A DNA stretch of 64,000 nucleotides from Brumimicrobium salinarum (GTDB taxonomy: Bacteria; Bacteroidota; Bacteroidia; Flavobacteriales_D; Crocinitomicaceae). Shown here piece by piece: positions 27,632 through 37,269 of the stretch. Location of the stretch: positions 1 to 64,000 of the forward strand of contig NZ_PJNI01000008.1 in assembly GCF_002844555.1 (NCBI RefSeq), given 5' to 3'. The notes beneath the pieces were generated by a model. The model saw nothing but the letters and a program-made list of their open reading frames with translations. It had not been told where the DNA came from and searched no databases. The translations under genes were made by a program, and so were the position numbers. Numbering within the stretch: position 1 is the first letter of the stretch; each line of letters opens with the position of its first letter.

Positions 27632-28552
27632 TTAAGATCTAAATTTGTCATTAAATCTTTTCACTTGTTCCTGACGCAATTCATCAAGATGCTCAGGAAC
27701 TGTTCTTTTCCAGCGCTTGTGCGACCATATCCAAAATTCCGGTGCTTCATTTATTGTTTGTTCAAGTAAACGAACAAATTGCTCTGTAAGTTCCCCATAT
27801 TTAAGTGAACGCGGATCCGAGCTAATCTCTTGTAAACGCATTGAGTAATGTCCACGTTTAAGTTTGTGAATACTAAAATAGACTACTGCATGATTGTATG
27901 TGTTCGCCAACATTTCTGGACCGAATAAAATACCTGATTTTTGATTTAAAAAATCCGTCCAATAACATTTATTTGAATCTCCAGGAGACTGATCGGCTAG
28001 AACTAATGTAGCAATTTGCTCTTTGTTCTCCTTAAAAAACTGATGCACAATTTTCGAGTGAATAACCCTCATTCCAAAACGTGATCTTCGGGCATTTAAT
28101 TTTTTATCCCAAAAACCATTACTTAGTGGCATTCCAATTCCTACAGCTTGGTGTTTAAATAATAAATTTTGACCTGTAATTAGCCATTCCCAATTATTGT
28201 AATGTCCAGACACTAATAATACACTTTTTCCTTGCGCATACAATCTGTCCATAACTTCTGATTGCTCAACTTGAAATCGTTTCAGTAATTGCTTTTTAGA
28301 AATACTTAGATTCTTTGCTCCTTCAGCTAGTAAATCAGTTAGGTGACGATAAAATTTTCTTTCAATTTTGCGTTTTTCTTTTTTAGTTTTATTTGGAAAA
28401 GACCGTTCAATGTTTGTTCTTACTACTTTTCGGCGATACGGAATAATGGTAATTAATAATAAATAAAAAACATCAGTAAATAAGTACAAAACCCGCAATG
28501 GAAGTAAAGAAAGCGGATAAATAAGCACATAATACGCCAGGGCACTTAACAT
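27632..28552 (-). CDS. Lysophospholipid/lipid A acyltransferase (LpxL/HtrB family)
   Basis: Inner-membrane acyltransferase, 306 residues, probably acting on lipid A or another membrane lipid. An N-terminal hydrophobic anchor (about residues 1-40) is followed by IPYRRKVVRTNIERSFP, the catalytic H-x4-E/D motif as SGHYNNWEW, and conserved LADQSPG and APEFWIWSHKRWK. Convergent with DUF4924. A possible small membrane protein lies just upstream at 28609. Confidence 0.88.
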   Translation of the reverse strand: MLSALAYYVLIYPLSLLPLRVLYLFTDVFYLLLITIIPYRRKVVRTNIERSFPNKTKKEKRKIERKFYRHLTDLLAEGAKNLSISKKQLLKRFQVEQSEVMDRLYAQGKSVLLVSGHYNNWEWLITGQNLLFKHQAVGIGMPLSNGFWDKKLNARRSRFGMRVIHSKIVHQFFKENKEQIATLVLADQSPGDSNKCYWTDFLNQKSGILFGPEMLANTYNHAVVYFSIHKLKRGHYSMRLQEISSDPRSLKYGELTEQFVRLLEQTINEAPEFWIWSHKRWKRTVPEHLDELRQEQVKRFNDKFRS

Positions 28553-28608
28553 TTGTTTTTTTTGTGTAAAATTATAAAATTAATGAATCAATAGCTGTCG
28601 AAAAATTG

Positions 28609-28830
28609 TTAATTGTTTAAGCTATTTAGCTTTTGAATTGCATCCTTTTGTTTGTATTGCTCTTTATTTTCTAAAGGGTTCGTTTTTACATAATAATGTA
28701 GAGGTAGAGTGTTTGAAAATAAAATGATGACCAATATAAAAAGGTAAGAGGCGAGCGAATTGGTTTTACGGTTTGCGATTTTAAGGGGTAACCTATTTAC
28801 TAAAGCAATTGTGAAACAACTTATTATTTA
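28609..28830 (-). CDS. Possible small membrane protein (no ATG found)
   Basis: An open frame on the minus strand, ending at 28609, encodes a basic stretch (KIANRKTNSLAS), a hydrophobic segment (YLFILVIILFSNTLPL) and a helical tail (ENKEQYKQKDAIQKLNSLNN), an organisation like a real single-pass protein. It ends 56 bases before the acyltransferase start. No ATG, GTG or TTG start is obvious in frame, so the gene may be broken or start unusually. Confidence 0.3.
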
Positions 28831-28874
28831 TTTGTTGAGGTGATATTGAAACTTTAGTTAAATTAAAATCAATT

Positions 28875-28908
28875 TTTGTAGCATAACAAAATATTATACA
28901 TATCTTTG
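28875..28908 (+). promoter_or_regulatory. rpsO promoter
   Basis: TTTG at 28875-28878, spacer 22 bases, TATCTTTG at 28901-28908 (TAnnTTTG). The start codon follows 48 bases later, leaving a short leader. Confidence 0.65.
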
Positions 28909-28956
28909 CAGCTGTGTTTCAAAGCACATACATAAAAATCATTAAATAATATTGGA

Positions 28957-29226
28957 ATGTATTTATCACAAGAAAAGAAAGAAGAAATCTTTAAAAAACA
29001 CGGAAAGTCAGAGAAAGACACTGGATCTGCTGAAGGTCAAATCGCTTTATTCACTTACCGTATTGGTCATTTGACTAATCATTTGAAAACAAATCGTAAA
29101 GATTACAATACACAACGTGCATTGCAGTTGTTAGTAGGTAAACGTAGAAGTCTTTTAGACTATTTAAAAGCTAAAGACATCTTGCGATACCGTGCGATTG
29201 TTAAAGAATTAGGATTGAGAAGATAA
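28957..29226 (+). CDS. rpsO: 30S ribosomal protein S15
   Basis: Primary 16S rRNA-binding protein of the small subunit. 89 residues, the standard length, with KDTGSAEGQIALFTYRIGHLTNHL and QLLVGKRRSLLDYL (signature helices, quoted in part). It is followed by a terminator and then pnp, the common rpsO-pnp order in bacteria, in which S15 and PNPase are co-regulated. Confidence 0.97.
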   Translation: MYLSQEKKEEIFKKHGKSEKDTGSAEGQIALFTYRIGHLTNHLKTNRKDYNTQRALQLLVGKRRSLLDYLKAKDILRYRAIVKELGLRR

Positions 29227-29247
29227 TTTTTGATTACAATTTTATAG

Positions 29248-29289
29248 AAAAGGGGGGCAAACGAAATTTTTCGGAGTTCCCCTTTTTTG
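29248..29289 (+). terminator. Terminator after rpsO
   Basis: AAAAGGGG (29248-29255) pairs with CCCCTTTT (29279-29286), followed by T residues. The long loop contains a small CGAAA/TTTCG stem. Confidence 0.65.
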
Positions 29290-29478
29290 TTAAAATGATA
29301 GTTGGGAAACTTGAAATCCAAAGAAGTTAAATTGTTTGATAAGAAAATTGTCAAAGACAAGGCTTATGAAGATTTTGATTTTAGGCGTTTATCTATATAA
29401 ACAAGTAAAATGAAAATCGAGTATAACGCAGGATTTGAATTTTTCTTACAAAGAAATAAAATTTGTAAATAAATAAAT

Positions 29479-31614
29479 ATGAATATAGGAATAAAAAAGT
29501 CCATCACTATCGGAGGTAAAGATATCTCTGTAGAGACTGGAAAGCTTGCAAAACAAGCAGACGGTTCAGTAGTGTTACAAATGGGCAACACAGTTTTATT
29601 AGCTACAGCTGTGTCTTCGAAAGAAGCTAAAGAAGGAATCGATTTTCTACCTTTAACAGTAGATTATCGTGAGAAATTTGCTGGTGCAGGTCGTATCCCA
29701 GGTGGTTTTTTACGCCGTGAGGGTCGTCCATCAGATTTGGAAATTTTAATTATGCGTTTAGTGGATAGAGCTTTGCGTCCATTGTTTCCAGATGATTACC
29801 ATGCAGATACGCAAGTAATGATTCAAATGATGTCTTACGATGGTGAGCACATGCCAGATACTTTAGCAGGATTTGCTGCTTCTGCGGCAATTGCAGTTTC
29901 TGATATTCCATTCAATGGACCAATGTCAGAGGTACGTGTTGCACGTGTTGATGGTGAGTTTATCATAAATCCATTGAAATCTGAGTTGGAAAAAGCAGAT
30001 ATGGAATTGATGATTGCGGGTACGATGAAGGACGTTGTGATGATTGAAGGAGAAATGCACGAAGTGCAAGAATCTGATTTAATCGAAGCAATAAAAATCG
30101 CACACGAAGCAATTAAAGAACAATGTCAGTTCCAATTAGATTTGGCAGCTGAAGTTCCATCTTCTTCTCCAAAGCGTGAATACTCTCATGAAGATTCAAA
30201 TGAAGATTTTGAGAAGAAAATTCATGATTTCGCTTATGAAAAATGTCAAGAAGTAGCGCGTCAAGGTCATGCCGACAAAGAGAAGCGTTCTGAAGGGTTT
30301 AAAGCGATTAAAGAAGAAGTAAAAGCTTTGTTCACCGAAGAAGAATTGGAAGAAAACGAAAAGTTAATCGGAAGTTACTATGCTAAAACAATGAAAGAAG
30401 CTGTTCGAGATGTGATCTTGAATGAGCGTATTCGTTTGGATGGTAGAAAATTTGATGAAATTCGTCCTATTTGGAGTGAGGTAGATTATTTGCCAATGGT
30501 GCACGGTTCTGCTGTATTTACAAGAGGTGAAACGCAATCATTGACAACACTTACTTTAGGTGGTAAAATGCAAGAGCAAATGATTGATGCTGCAACTTAC
30601 CAAGGAACAGAAAATTTCATGCTACACTATAATTTCCCTCCATTCAGTACGGGAGAAGCATACCCAATTAGAGGGGTTTCTCGTCGTGAGGTTGGACACG
30701 GAAACTTGGCTTTACGTGCATTGAAATATGTATTGCCAGAGGATAATCCTTACACAATTCGTTTGGTTTCAGAAATTTTAGAATCTAACGGTTCTTCTTC
30801 TATGGCTACTGTTTGTGCAGGTACACTTGCATTAATGGATGGTGGTATTCCAATTAAAGCGCCAGTTTCTGGTATTGCTATGGGATTAATCATGAACAAA
30901 GAAGGAAAATACGCTGTATTGTCTGATATCTTAGGAGATGAAGATCACTTAGGAGACATGGACTTTAAAATTACAGGAACTTCAAAAGGAATCACAGCTT
31001 GTCAAATGGACATTAAAGTTGACGGATTGCCTTACGAAGTATTAACTGAAGCTTTAGAGCAAGCAAAAGATGGTCGTTTACACATTTTAGGCGAATTAAA
31101 TAAAACGATTTCTGAGCCAAATACAGAGTTGAAACCATCTGCTCCAAGAGTAGAAACAATTCGCGTTCCTAATGAAGCGATTGGTGCAATTATCGGACCT
31201 GGTGGGAAAATCATTCAACAAATTCAAAAAGATACAGGAGCAACTGTAATGATTGAAGAAGATGAGTCAACTGGAGAAGGAATTGTTCAAATCTTAGCTG
31301 AAGGGGCAGAACCAATGGATGCTGCAACGAAATCTATTCGTGATATTGCATTCCCTCCAACGGTTGAAGAAGGTGAAGTTTACGAAGGAAAAGTGAAATC
31401 TGTCCAAGCTTATGGAGTTTTTGTTGAAATTCTTCCAGGAACTGATGGATTAATTCATGTTTCGGAATTTGCTAACGAACGTATTGCAAAAATGGAAGAT
31501 GTTGCCAAAGAAGGTGATATGTTGAAGTTTAAAGTAGTGGGTCGTGATCCAAAATCTAAAAAGTGGAAACTTTCTCGTAAAGTGCTTTTAGCAAAAGATG
31601 AAAAGAAAGATTAA
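29479..31614 (+). CDS. pnp: Polynucleotide phosphorylase
   Basis: 3'-5' exoribonuclease/polymerase of the RNA degradosome. The 711-residue protein has two RNase PH domains ([31 protein letters not shown] and [17 protein letters not shown] in the second), a KH domain at about residues 567-630 ([17 protein letters not shown]) and an S1 domain from about residue 632 ([18 protein letters not shown]). Downstream of rpsO, separated by a terminator, and ending at its own strong terminator. Confidence 0.97.
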   Translation: MNIGIKKSITIGGKDISVETGKLAKQADGSVVLQMGNTVLLATAVSSKEAKEGIDFLPLTVDYREKFAGAGRIPGGFLRREGRPSDLEILIMRLVDRALRPLFPDDYHADTQVMIQMMSYDGEHMPDTLAGFAASAAIAVSDIPFNGPMSEVRVARVDGEFIINPLKSELEKADMELMIAGTMKDVVMIEGEMHEVQESDLIEAIKIAHEAIKEQCQFQLDLAAEVPSSSPKREYSHEDSNEDFEKKIHDFAYEKCQEVARQGHADKEKRSEGFKAIKEEVKALFTEEELEENEKLIGSYYAKTMKEAVRDVILNERIRLDGRKFDEIRPIWSEVDYLPMVHGSAVFTRGETQSLTTLTLGGKMQEQMIDAATYQGTENFMLHYNFPPFSTGEAYPIRGVSRREVGHGNLALRALKYVLPEDNPYTIRLVSEILESNGSSSMATVCAGTLALMDGGIPIKAPVSGIAMGLIMNKEGKYAVLSDILGDEDHLGDMDFKITGTSKGITACQMDIKVDGLPYEVLTEALEQAKDGRLHILGELNKTISEPNTELKPSAPRVETIRVPNEAIGAIIGPGGKIIQQIQKDTGATVMIEEDESTGEGIVQILAEGAEPMDAATKSIRDIAFPPTVEEGEVYEGKVKSVQAYGVFVEILPGTDGLIHVSEFANERIAKMEDVAKEGDMLKFKVVGRDPKSKKWKLSRKVLLAKDEKKD

Positions 31615-31939
31615 TCTTTAAAAGTCTATAATAAGTAAAGCCGTCCTGAGTAATTGGGACGGCTTTTTTGTTTCTCAACTAATTGCTATTCTTTATGTTT
31701 TGAAATTAAATTTCATGAGATAACACAAACTTACAAAAGCTCCATAATTGAAGTTAATAATCCGGGTTAATTCAATAATCGCTTCTTTTCTAAACAACTT
31801 TTTGAAAATAATACGTAGGTTTAAATTAAATTTTACACATCAAATGAGAATCCGCTTAAATTAATTTTATATTTTATCAACCTTTTACGAATAGAATACG
31901 TCATTATATATAATGAGAATAATGGCTCAATAAATCACT
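31615..31939. other. Intergenic region pnp / PorP-SprF gene
   Basis: 325 bases. It holds the pnp terminator and a perfect 16-base palindrome TCATTATATATAATGA (31901-31916), 24 bases before the next start, which could be an operator. Nothing else is recognised. Confidence 0.5.
31637..31669 (+). terminator. Terminator after pnp
   Basis: AAAGCCGTCC pairs with GGGACGGCTTT, followed by a T-run. Confidence 0.9.
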
Positions 31940-32986
31940 ATGAAGCAACAAATAAATACACTGTTTTTATTAACGACTGCAGTTTTAGTATTCATAAACT
32001 TATCTGTTTCTGGTCAAGATCTTCATTTTTCGCAAATGAAATTTTCTCCTATGCAAGTTAATGCTGCAAATGTGGGGATTAACGGAAAGTACAATGCAAT
32101 TGCTAACTATCGTTCACAATGGAATAGTGTAGCCAATCCTTTTACAACTGTAGGCGCATCTTTTGATATGAAGTTTAATTCCTCAAGAAGAAGTAAAGGG
32201 TTTTTAGCTGGCGGTGTAAATTTTTATCACGATGTTGCTGGAGATTTGAATATGACGACATCCAATGTTAATTTGTCAGTTGCATATCATTTGAAAGTGA
32301 GCCGTTTTAGTACTTTAGGTTTAGGAATGCAGATTGGGTATGGTCAGAGGGGCTTAGGCAGAACAACTGGTCTTTATGCAAGCCAACACAATGGCGTTGA
32401 TTTTGACCCAACGATAGCAAGCGGAGAAACTTTTGGTCAAACAAACTTTGGTTTTGTTGATGCTGGAGGCGGACTTGTTTTTAATCACAACTCACTATCG
32501 AGTAATTCCTTTCGATCAGGAGGGTATAAGTTGTCAGTGGGTCTGGGAGCTTTTCACCTTACTCGACCCAATTACTCATTTCTTCAAGGAGGAAACGATA
32601 AATTGGATATGCGTTTTTCTGCTCACATCGAATCTGAATTTTTTCTCAAGAATTCAAAACTTTCCCTGCTTCCAGCCATTTATTTTCAAAGACAGGGAAC
32701 CCATCAAGAAGTTTATTTTGGAACTTATTTGAATTATCATATTGTTCCTGCTTCATCAAGAACCTCCTTAGTGAAGTCATTTTCCATAGCTTATGGACCT
32801 TTTTATCGATTTGGAGATGCTTTTGTCAATAAATTACTAATTGTTTTTGACTCATATTCATTAGGTGTTTCTTATGATATCAATATATCTTCATTAACTC
32901 AAGCGAGTAAGGGAAGAGGAGGGATAGAATTTATGCTCAGATATGCATTAAAGAAAAGCCAACAAACGAGATCTAGGATTAATTAA
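31940..32986 (+). CDS. PorP/SprF family type IX secretion protein (second copy)
   Basis: 348 residues: signal peptide, then DLHFSQMKFSPMQVNAANVG and NYRSQWNSVANPFTTVGASFD, the family hallmarks, followed by beta strands to VSYDINISSLTQASKGRGGIEFMLRY. SprF-like proteins usually accompany a specific large type IX cargo. Here the expected cargo gene is absent, and only a sorting-domain relic lies 93 bases downstream. It is diverged from the copy at 18113. Confidence 0.88.
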   Translation: MKQQINTLFLLTTAVLVFINLSVSGQDLHFSQMKFSPMQVNAANVGINGKYNAIANYRSQWNSVANPFTTVGASFDMKFNSSRRSKGFLAGGVNFYHDVAGDLNMTTSNVNLSVAYHLKVSRFSTLGLGMQIGYGQRGLGRTTGLYASQHNGVDFDPTIASGETFGQTNFGFVDAGGGLVFNHNSLSSNSFRSGGYKLSVGLGAFHLTRPNYSFLQGGNDKLDMRFSAHIESEFFLKNSKLSLLPAIYFQRQGTHQEVYFGTYLNYHIVPASSRTSLVKSFSIAYGPFYRFGDAFVNKLLIVFDSYSLGVSYDINISSLTQASKGRGGIEFMLRYALKKSQQTRSRIN

Positions 32987-33290
32987 ATCCTAAAATCAAT
33001 TGAGGAAAATCTTTCAGCTACTCTGAATTCATCTTACGGCAATAAACAACATGATTATTTATTTACCGGTTCTTCTAAAGAGATAAACATAAAAGTTTAA
33101 ATATTCGAAATTATTTTATCAATAAAACAGGAACTACTTATGTTGGTCATGTCAACTTACTAAAATAAAGGCGGTTATACGTTCGTGATTTAATTGAATA
33201 TATTGTCTAATTTTTTATGAATTCTACCAAAATTGGTATCAATTCTGGATGTAAAGGAAGGTCTGGCTGATAGTAAGTCTTAATGTTTTC
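32987..33290. other. Intergenic region with sorting-domain relic
   Basis: 304 bases. Contains the relic at 33079-33168, otherwise no gene is recognised. Confidence 0.6.
33079..33168 (+). pseudogene. Relic of a type B sorting domain C-terminus
   Basis: A short frame with no start ends NKTGTTYVGHVNLLK-stop. The last residues GHVNLLK equal the C-terminus of the adhesin at 1-1803, and the form is typical for this domain. Stops interrupt the frame upstream. It lies directly downstream of a PorP/SprF gene, where such cargo is commonly encoded, so this is probably the remainder of a deleted secreted protein. Confidence 0.65.
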
Positions 33291-33524
33291 TTGCTTGTCT
33301 CTTGCCCTGTTTGTGAAAAAGAGCGAAAACCAACCAAAGGCTTTTTATCAGCACTTAGCGCACCTGCAAGAAGAGCGTTAGAACACGAAGGCATTTTGTC
33401 AGCAGACCAATTATCAGCATATACTGAAAAAGATATATTAAAACTCCACGGAGTTGGACCAGCCTCAATGCCAACATTAAAAAAGAAGCTTTCTGAAAAA
33501 GAACTCAAATTTAAAGAACCATAA
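33291..33524 (+). CDS. Small helix-hairpin-helix protein, RNAP alpha-CTD-like
   Basis: 77 residues from a TTG. The core (PTKGFLSALSAPARRALEHE, ILKLHGVGPASMPTLKKKL) resembles the alpha C-terminal domain of RNA polymerase, with a GVGPA hairpin. A CPVC motif precedes it, possibly half of a zinc finger. Related small proteins have more N-terminal residues, and no in-frame ATG exists here, so the 5' end may be damaged. DNA binding is inferred. Confidence 0.6.
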   Translation: MLVSCPVCEKERKPTKGFLSALSAPARRALEHEGILSADQLSAYTEKDILKLHGVGPASMPTLKKKLSEKELKFKEP

Positions 33525-33543
33525 TTATCTCAAATTTTGAATT

Positions 33544-33765
33544 ATGAAATCGGTACTCGTTTTTAAAACCTCAGTAACATCAAAAAGTGAAGTCAACAAA
33601 CTCCAACCTACACTTAACCAACTCATGCACAAAAATGAACGCTGGAATTTTGACCTCGAAGATTGCGACCATATCCTACGAGTAGAAACCCTTGACCCAA
33701 AACCTGAAAAATTTATAACAGTAATAAAACGTGAAGGTTATTTTTGTGAGGAGCTGGAGGACTAA
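33544..33765 (+). CDS. Small HMA-like conserved protein
   Basis: 73 residues with a beta-alpha-beta-beta-alpha-beta appearance: MKSVLVFKTSV, NQLMHKNERWNFDLEDCDHI, LRVE, FITVIKREGYFCEEL. It resembles heavy-metal-associated or ferredoxin-like small domains found in Bacteroidota but lacks the C-x2-C copper motif. It is 19 bases after the previous small gene, so the two are probably co-transcribed. Function unknown. Confidence 0.6.
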   Translation: MKSVLVFKTSVTSKSEVNKLQPTLNQLMHKNERWNFDLEDCDHILRVETLDPKPEKFITVIKREGYFCEELED

Positions 33766-33783
33766 ATATTTTGATAAAATTAT

Positions 33784-34766
33784 TTAATTGTACTCATTAA
33801 TTTTAACAACTAATTTACCTGAAACCCCACCTTTTTCAATATGTTTATGCGCTTCTTGTATTTTTTCCAAAGAATACACAGTGTCAATTACTGGACTTAT
33901 TTGATTTAAGCTAACCATTCTTGATATTTCTGAAAGATCCTGACCAGATGGTTTTACCCATGCAAATGTTTTTTTCTTAATCTTTTTATTATTTCTTAAC
34001 CAGGGTATTAATGCAGCAATGGGGTATGGAGTATTTGTAATAAAAACGCCTTTTTTGTTCAATAAAAACTTTGTTTGTTCGTATGATAAGTTTGATGCCA
34101 CATCATATATGAAATCAAACTTTCCTTCAATATCTGATATTGAAGTCAATTTATAATCATAGAAATAATCTGCCCCTAAACTTAAAACCAATTGTTTATT
34201 CTTTTCTCCAGCAATAGCAACAACCTCCGCACCAATTGATTTTGCAATCTGTACAGCAAAAACCCCAACCCCACCAGACGAACCATTAATCAAAATACGA
34301 TCTCCTTGCTTAATTTTGACTTTTTCACTAAAACCTGATATGAAGTTAAAGCACATAATGGCACAGAAGCAGCCTCTTCAAAAGTGAGATTAGAAGGTTT
34401 TAATGATAATGTATCGGCTCTAGTTGCTACATACTCTGCATATGAGCCAGTCTTAGCGAATCCAAAATAAGATGGTTTTTCATAAGAGTCTGTCATCCCA
34501 TATACATGGTCTCCTACCTTAAAACCATGAGCTTCATCACCACATTTAACTACTATTCCAGCAGCATCGTTTCCAAGCACCATCGGGAATTTCTTGCCAA
34601 GAACCTGTCTTAACTCCCCTTTTCTGATTTTATAATCTAATGGGTTAATACCTGTTGCTATAACTTTTATCAAAACTTGGTTTTTCTTTATATCAGGCTT
34701 TGGAAAATCGTTATCTAAAGATAAAACATTTGGGTCACCAAAACTATTAATTATTGCTGCTTTCAT
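33784..34766 (-). pseudogene. Zinc-free alcohol dehydrogenase / quinone oxidoreductase, frameshifted
   Basis: Two overlapping frames (34290-34766 and 33784-34356) together give one ~325-residue MDR oxidoreductase. The first frame has FPMVLGNDAAGIV and EAASVPLCALTSYQ, the second GDRILINGSSGGVGVFAVQIAK and a C-terminal VSGKLVVK. The join lies in a T-run (A-run 34330-34333 on the plus strand), where adding one base restores ...TSYQVFSEKVKIKQGD. It is therefore a single-base deletion: either a true mutation or a sequencing error. It lies next to a Crp-like regulator gene. Confidence 0.85.
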
Positions 34767-34878
34767 AAATAAATCATTACCGAATTGAATAAAAAGAAGA
34801 GATTAATGTCCCCTCCACCTCACTAACATTTGTTATCGCAAAGTTCTAAATCTTATTTCTTCTTTGAATTGACAAATA

Positions 34879-35457
34879 TCAAGAAATTGACTTACTGAGT
34901 TTATTTCTTATTCTACTCAGTGTTTCTGGTGTCATACCAAGCATAGATGCTAAATAGTTTAGTGGAACTTGATTAAAAAGTTCAGGTTGAGACTTAAAAA
35001 GCTGACTATATCGTTCTTCAGCGTTCATTGAAAGGTGAGAAACGACCCTGTTTTCCAAAACCGAAAAACAATTGGTTAAGAACATTTTTTCAAGTTTATT
35101 CCATCTTGGAAGTCGATCACCAATTATATCATAATTCTCTTTAGACAGTGTCAATAAAGACACATCACTTAAAGCTTGAAAGTTAACCTTTGATGTTTGA
35201 CCATATACAAACCCTGACAAATCAACGGCAAAATAACCGCTTGTGGAAAACCATTTAGTAATTTCTTTATTGTTTTCGTAAAGGAACTCTCTTAAAATCC
35301 CATTTTCAACAAATCCTAAATGATTTACATATTGGCCTGTTTGTAAGAAGTAATCCCCTTTTTTAATTTTTTTTGGTTTAAAAAAACCCTGAATACTTTC
35401 AAACTCCTTTTCAGTAAACTCAAATGTTTCAATTATACTTTTTCTTAGTTCCAACAT
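34879..35457 (-). CDS. Crp/Fnr-family transcriptional regulator
   Basis: 192 residues: N-terminal cyclic-nucleotide-binding-like beta-roll (KKGDYFLQTGQYVNHLGFVENGILREF) and C-terminal helix-turn-helix (PLNYLASMLGMTPETLSRIRNKL, quoted in part as LASMLGMTPETLSRIR). The phosphate-binding cassette residues needed for cAMP are not evident, as is usual for this Bacteroidota group. Same strand and 112 bases upstream of the broken oxidoreductase gene, which may be its target. Confidence 0.88.
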   Translation of the reverse strand: MLELRKSIIETFEFTEKEFESIQGFFKPKKIKKGDYFLQTGQYVNHLGFVENGILREFLYENNKEITKWFSTSGYFAVDLSGFVYGQTSKVNFQALSDVSLLTLSKENYDIIGDRLPRWNKLEKMFLTNCFSVLENRVVSHLSMNAEERYSQLFKSQPELFNQVPLNYLASMLGMTPETLSRIRNKLSKSIS

Positions 35458-35555
35458 GTGTTTTCAAATTAAACTATAATTTACTTTTTTGCAATTATTT
35501 TGTGGGCTTTTTATTAAAGAACTCACAGATACATGTTATTCAGTTAAATAAATCG

Positions 35556-35960
35556 CTACCTTTTATTCCGCATCGCCTTAACATGCTCCAAACGCTTATC
35601 ATTTACAAATTCAGAATACTTCTTTGATCCTATTCCGTACAGCGCCATTTTTCCTTCATTGTTATAGTGAATTCCCCAACCATAACGCTTGCCAAGTGGG
35701 GAAGCCCTAAAACAGGCTCTTCCTTTGGAAAAATACGCTTCCATTTCTGACTTATCATGAGGAGAAAAATCGTTTTTTAATGCATGAATGGTAAACAACA
35801 CTTCATCAGAAGTATATCGATAAGGGTGTTGATCAATTATTTCAAATTGCAACAAGGCAACGGTTTTTTTCTCACCTTTCATCGCTGGAATTTCTGCCAC
35901 TTTTACAGGACAGTCTTCTGCTATTTCTATAAACGTGTTAAAGTAATTCGTTGTTTTCAT
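35556..35960 (-). CDS. DUF6157 family protein
   Basis: 134 residues. The sequence blocks TNYFNTFIEIAEDCPVKVAE, RACFRASPLGKRYGWGIHYN and LYGIGSKKYSEF match the DUF6157 family as I remember it. Cytosolic, no signal. Function unknown. Confidence 0.7.
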   Translation of the reverse strand: MKTTNYFNTFIEIAEDCPVKVAEIPAMKGEKKTVALLQFEIIDQHPYRYTSDEVLFTIHALKNDFSPHDKSEMEAYFSKGRACFRASPLGKRYGWGIHYNNEGKMALYGIGSKKYSEFVNDKRLEHVKAMRNKR

Positions 35961-36386
35961 AGTTTTAATTTATAAGATTTCGTGAGGACATTAAATGAAA
36001 GCACTAAAAGTCTTAATATCTTAAAATCTAATTGTCTTACCTCTAAGTACCTAAAGTAGCTTCATTAATCTAATCGCTGTTGAATTTTTGTTGTCAATTC
36101 CTGAACGAGTTCTTTTAAACGTTCGGGTTCTACAATTTGAGCACAATCACCAAACATTAAATACCATCGGGCTAAAAACTCCAATTCACAGGTCATAAAA
36201 GTCATATTCATTTGATTGCCGTCTTCCTCTTCACCGACAAATCCATAATATTTTCGTCCTCTCTCAATGTATTTTACAACATCTTTGTCAACCCGAATGA
36301 CAACTTTTGTTTGCTCCGAAAATTTCTCCCCTGAACGAATTTCGTCAACGGTTTTGTGCTCGCGGGTAAAATTGTCCGTTGTTCTT
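35961..36386. other. Intergenic stretch containing a truncated WYL regulator
   Basis: 426 bases with no intact gene. The right three quarters are the regulator fragment at 36065-36385. The left ~100 bases show nothing recognisable. Confidence 0.6.
36065..36385 (-). pseudogene. C-terminal fragment of a WYL-domain transcriptional regulator
   Basis: Minus-strand frame without a start reads VVIRVDKDVVKYIERGRKYYG, MTFMTCELEFLARWYLMFGD and RLKELVQELTTKIQQRLD-stop (quoted in part). This is the end of a YafY-like WYL regulator (FLARWYLMFG, C-terminal helix). The HTH and WYL core are missing. It abuts the truncated hydrolase at 36387, so a deletion fused the two genes. Confidence 0.75.
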
Positions 36387-37217
36387 TTAATTCCTTTGAT
36401 TCATACCTTTAATGATTTTTAATTCTGCTTCATCGTTTCCTTCCTTCTGAAGTAGAGCATCTTTTTTGGTAACCTGAATATCAGTTGAGCCATGGAGAAT
36501 TAAAATTGGAATTTCTAACTTTCTGATTTCATCTTTTGGATTGTATTTTAACCATGAAATTAAATAAGGTTGAACACTTTTTCTGAATAATGAAGCTAAT
36601 TCAGGCGAGAAATCATCCACTTTATCTCCTTGTTTCAGTGTCTCTAATATATTATTTACCTCTTTCTCAAAATTAGGATTCTGTTCCTTTATTTGTTGAA
36701 TCAGGACTTCATCAATCGCTCTGCCAGTTCCAGCCAAAGAAATAAATTTGCTGATTGATCTTTGTTGGGCAGCTAAAACACCAATCAATGAACCCTCAGA
36801 GTGTCCAAGTAAAATGATATTTTCAAACTTCTTTTTTGAAAGATAATCTATTAATGCGGTGACTTGTTTAACGTTAGTTTCAAATCTTAGGTCTTTCTCC
36901 TCGATTGAACTTTCGCTTTTTCCGATCATCAATTTATCGTATCGTAAACTGCTGATGCCATTCTCTGCTAAATTTTCAGCTAACATTCGATAGCTATTGG
37001 CTTGTAACATCAAACTGTTTCCATTTCTATCGGTTGGACCAGAACCAGGAATAATGAGAACTATTGGAGCAGATTTGTGGTCTTCCACTTTGAGTAAAGT
37101 TCCGTATAGTTTTCCTTCGTCAATTTTTACTTTGATTTCTTTTTCCTTTTGGGCAAAAGCAGAGGGATTAACAATAAAAAATATTGAAACAAGCAGAAAC
37201 CATTTTAAATTCTTCAT
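36387..37217 (-). CDS. Alpha/beta hydrolase, C-terminally truncated
   Basis: Start at 37217 begins a signal peptide (MKNLKWFLLVSIFFIVNPSA, cleavage after FAQ). A longer frame would start at 37280 and overlap the pabB upstream region. The fold shows the oxyanion loop PGSGPTDRNGN and the nucleophile elbow GHSEGS. The acid Asp is probably in ILHGSTDIQV. The expected catalytic His after KGMN (normally KGMNH...) is lost: the frame stops as KGMNQRN, about 40-50 residues short. Probably inactive. Divergent from pabB. Confidence 0.75.
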   Translation of the reverse strand: MKNLKWFLLVSIFFIVNPSAFAQKEKEIKVKIDEGKLYGTLLKVEDHKSAPIVLIIPGSGPTDRNGNSLMLQANSYRMLAENLAENGISSLRYDKLMIGKSESSIEEKDLRFETNVKQVTALIDYLSKKKFENIILLGHSEGSLIGVLAAQQRSISKFISLAGTGRAIDEVLIQQIKEQNPNFEKEVNNILETLKQGDKVDDFSPELASLFRKSVQPYLISWLKYNPKDEIRKLEIPILILHGSTDIQVTKKDALLQKEGNDEAELKIIKGMNQRN

Positions 37218-37269
37218 CGGATTATTGTTATTTTCGTCTTTGCAAGATAAGAATTTTGATTTACAATTA

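Larger units (their letters stand above)
28553..28956. other. Intergenic region between acyltransferase and rpsO
   Basis: 404 bases holding the possible small ORF at 28609-28830 and the rpsO promoter at 28875-28908. I see nothing else. Confidence 0.5.

Noticed and set aside
33544-33765. Copper chaperone
   Set aside because: The fold looks HMA-like but there is no C-x2-C metal motif.
36997-37269. Upstream extension of pabB
   Set aside because: Would overlap the hydrolase on the opposite strand. The frame after 37270 holds the PabB sequence, the preceding part does not.
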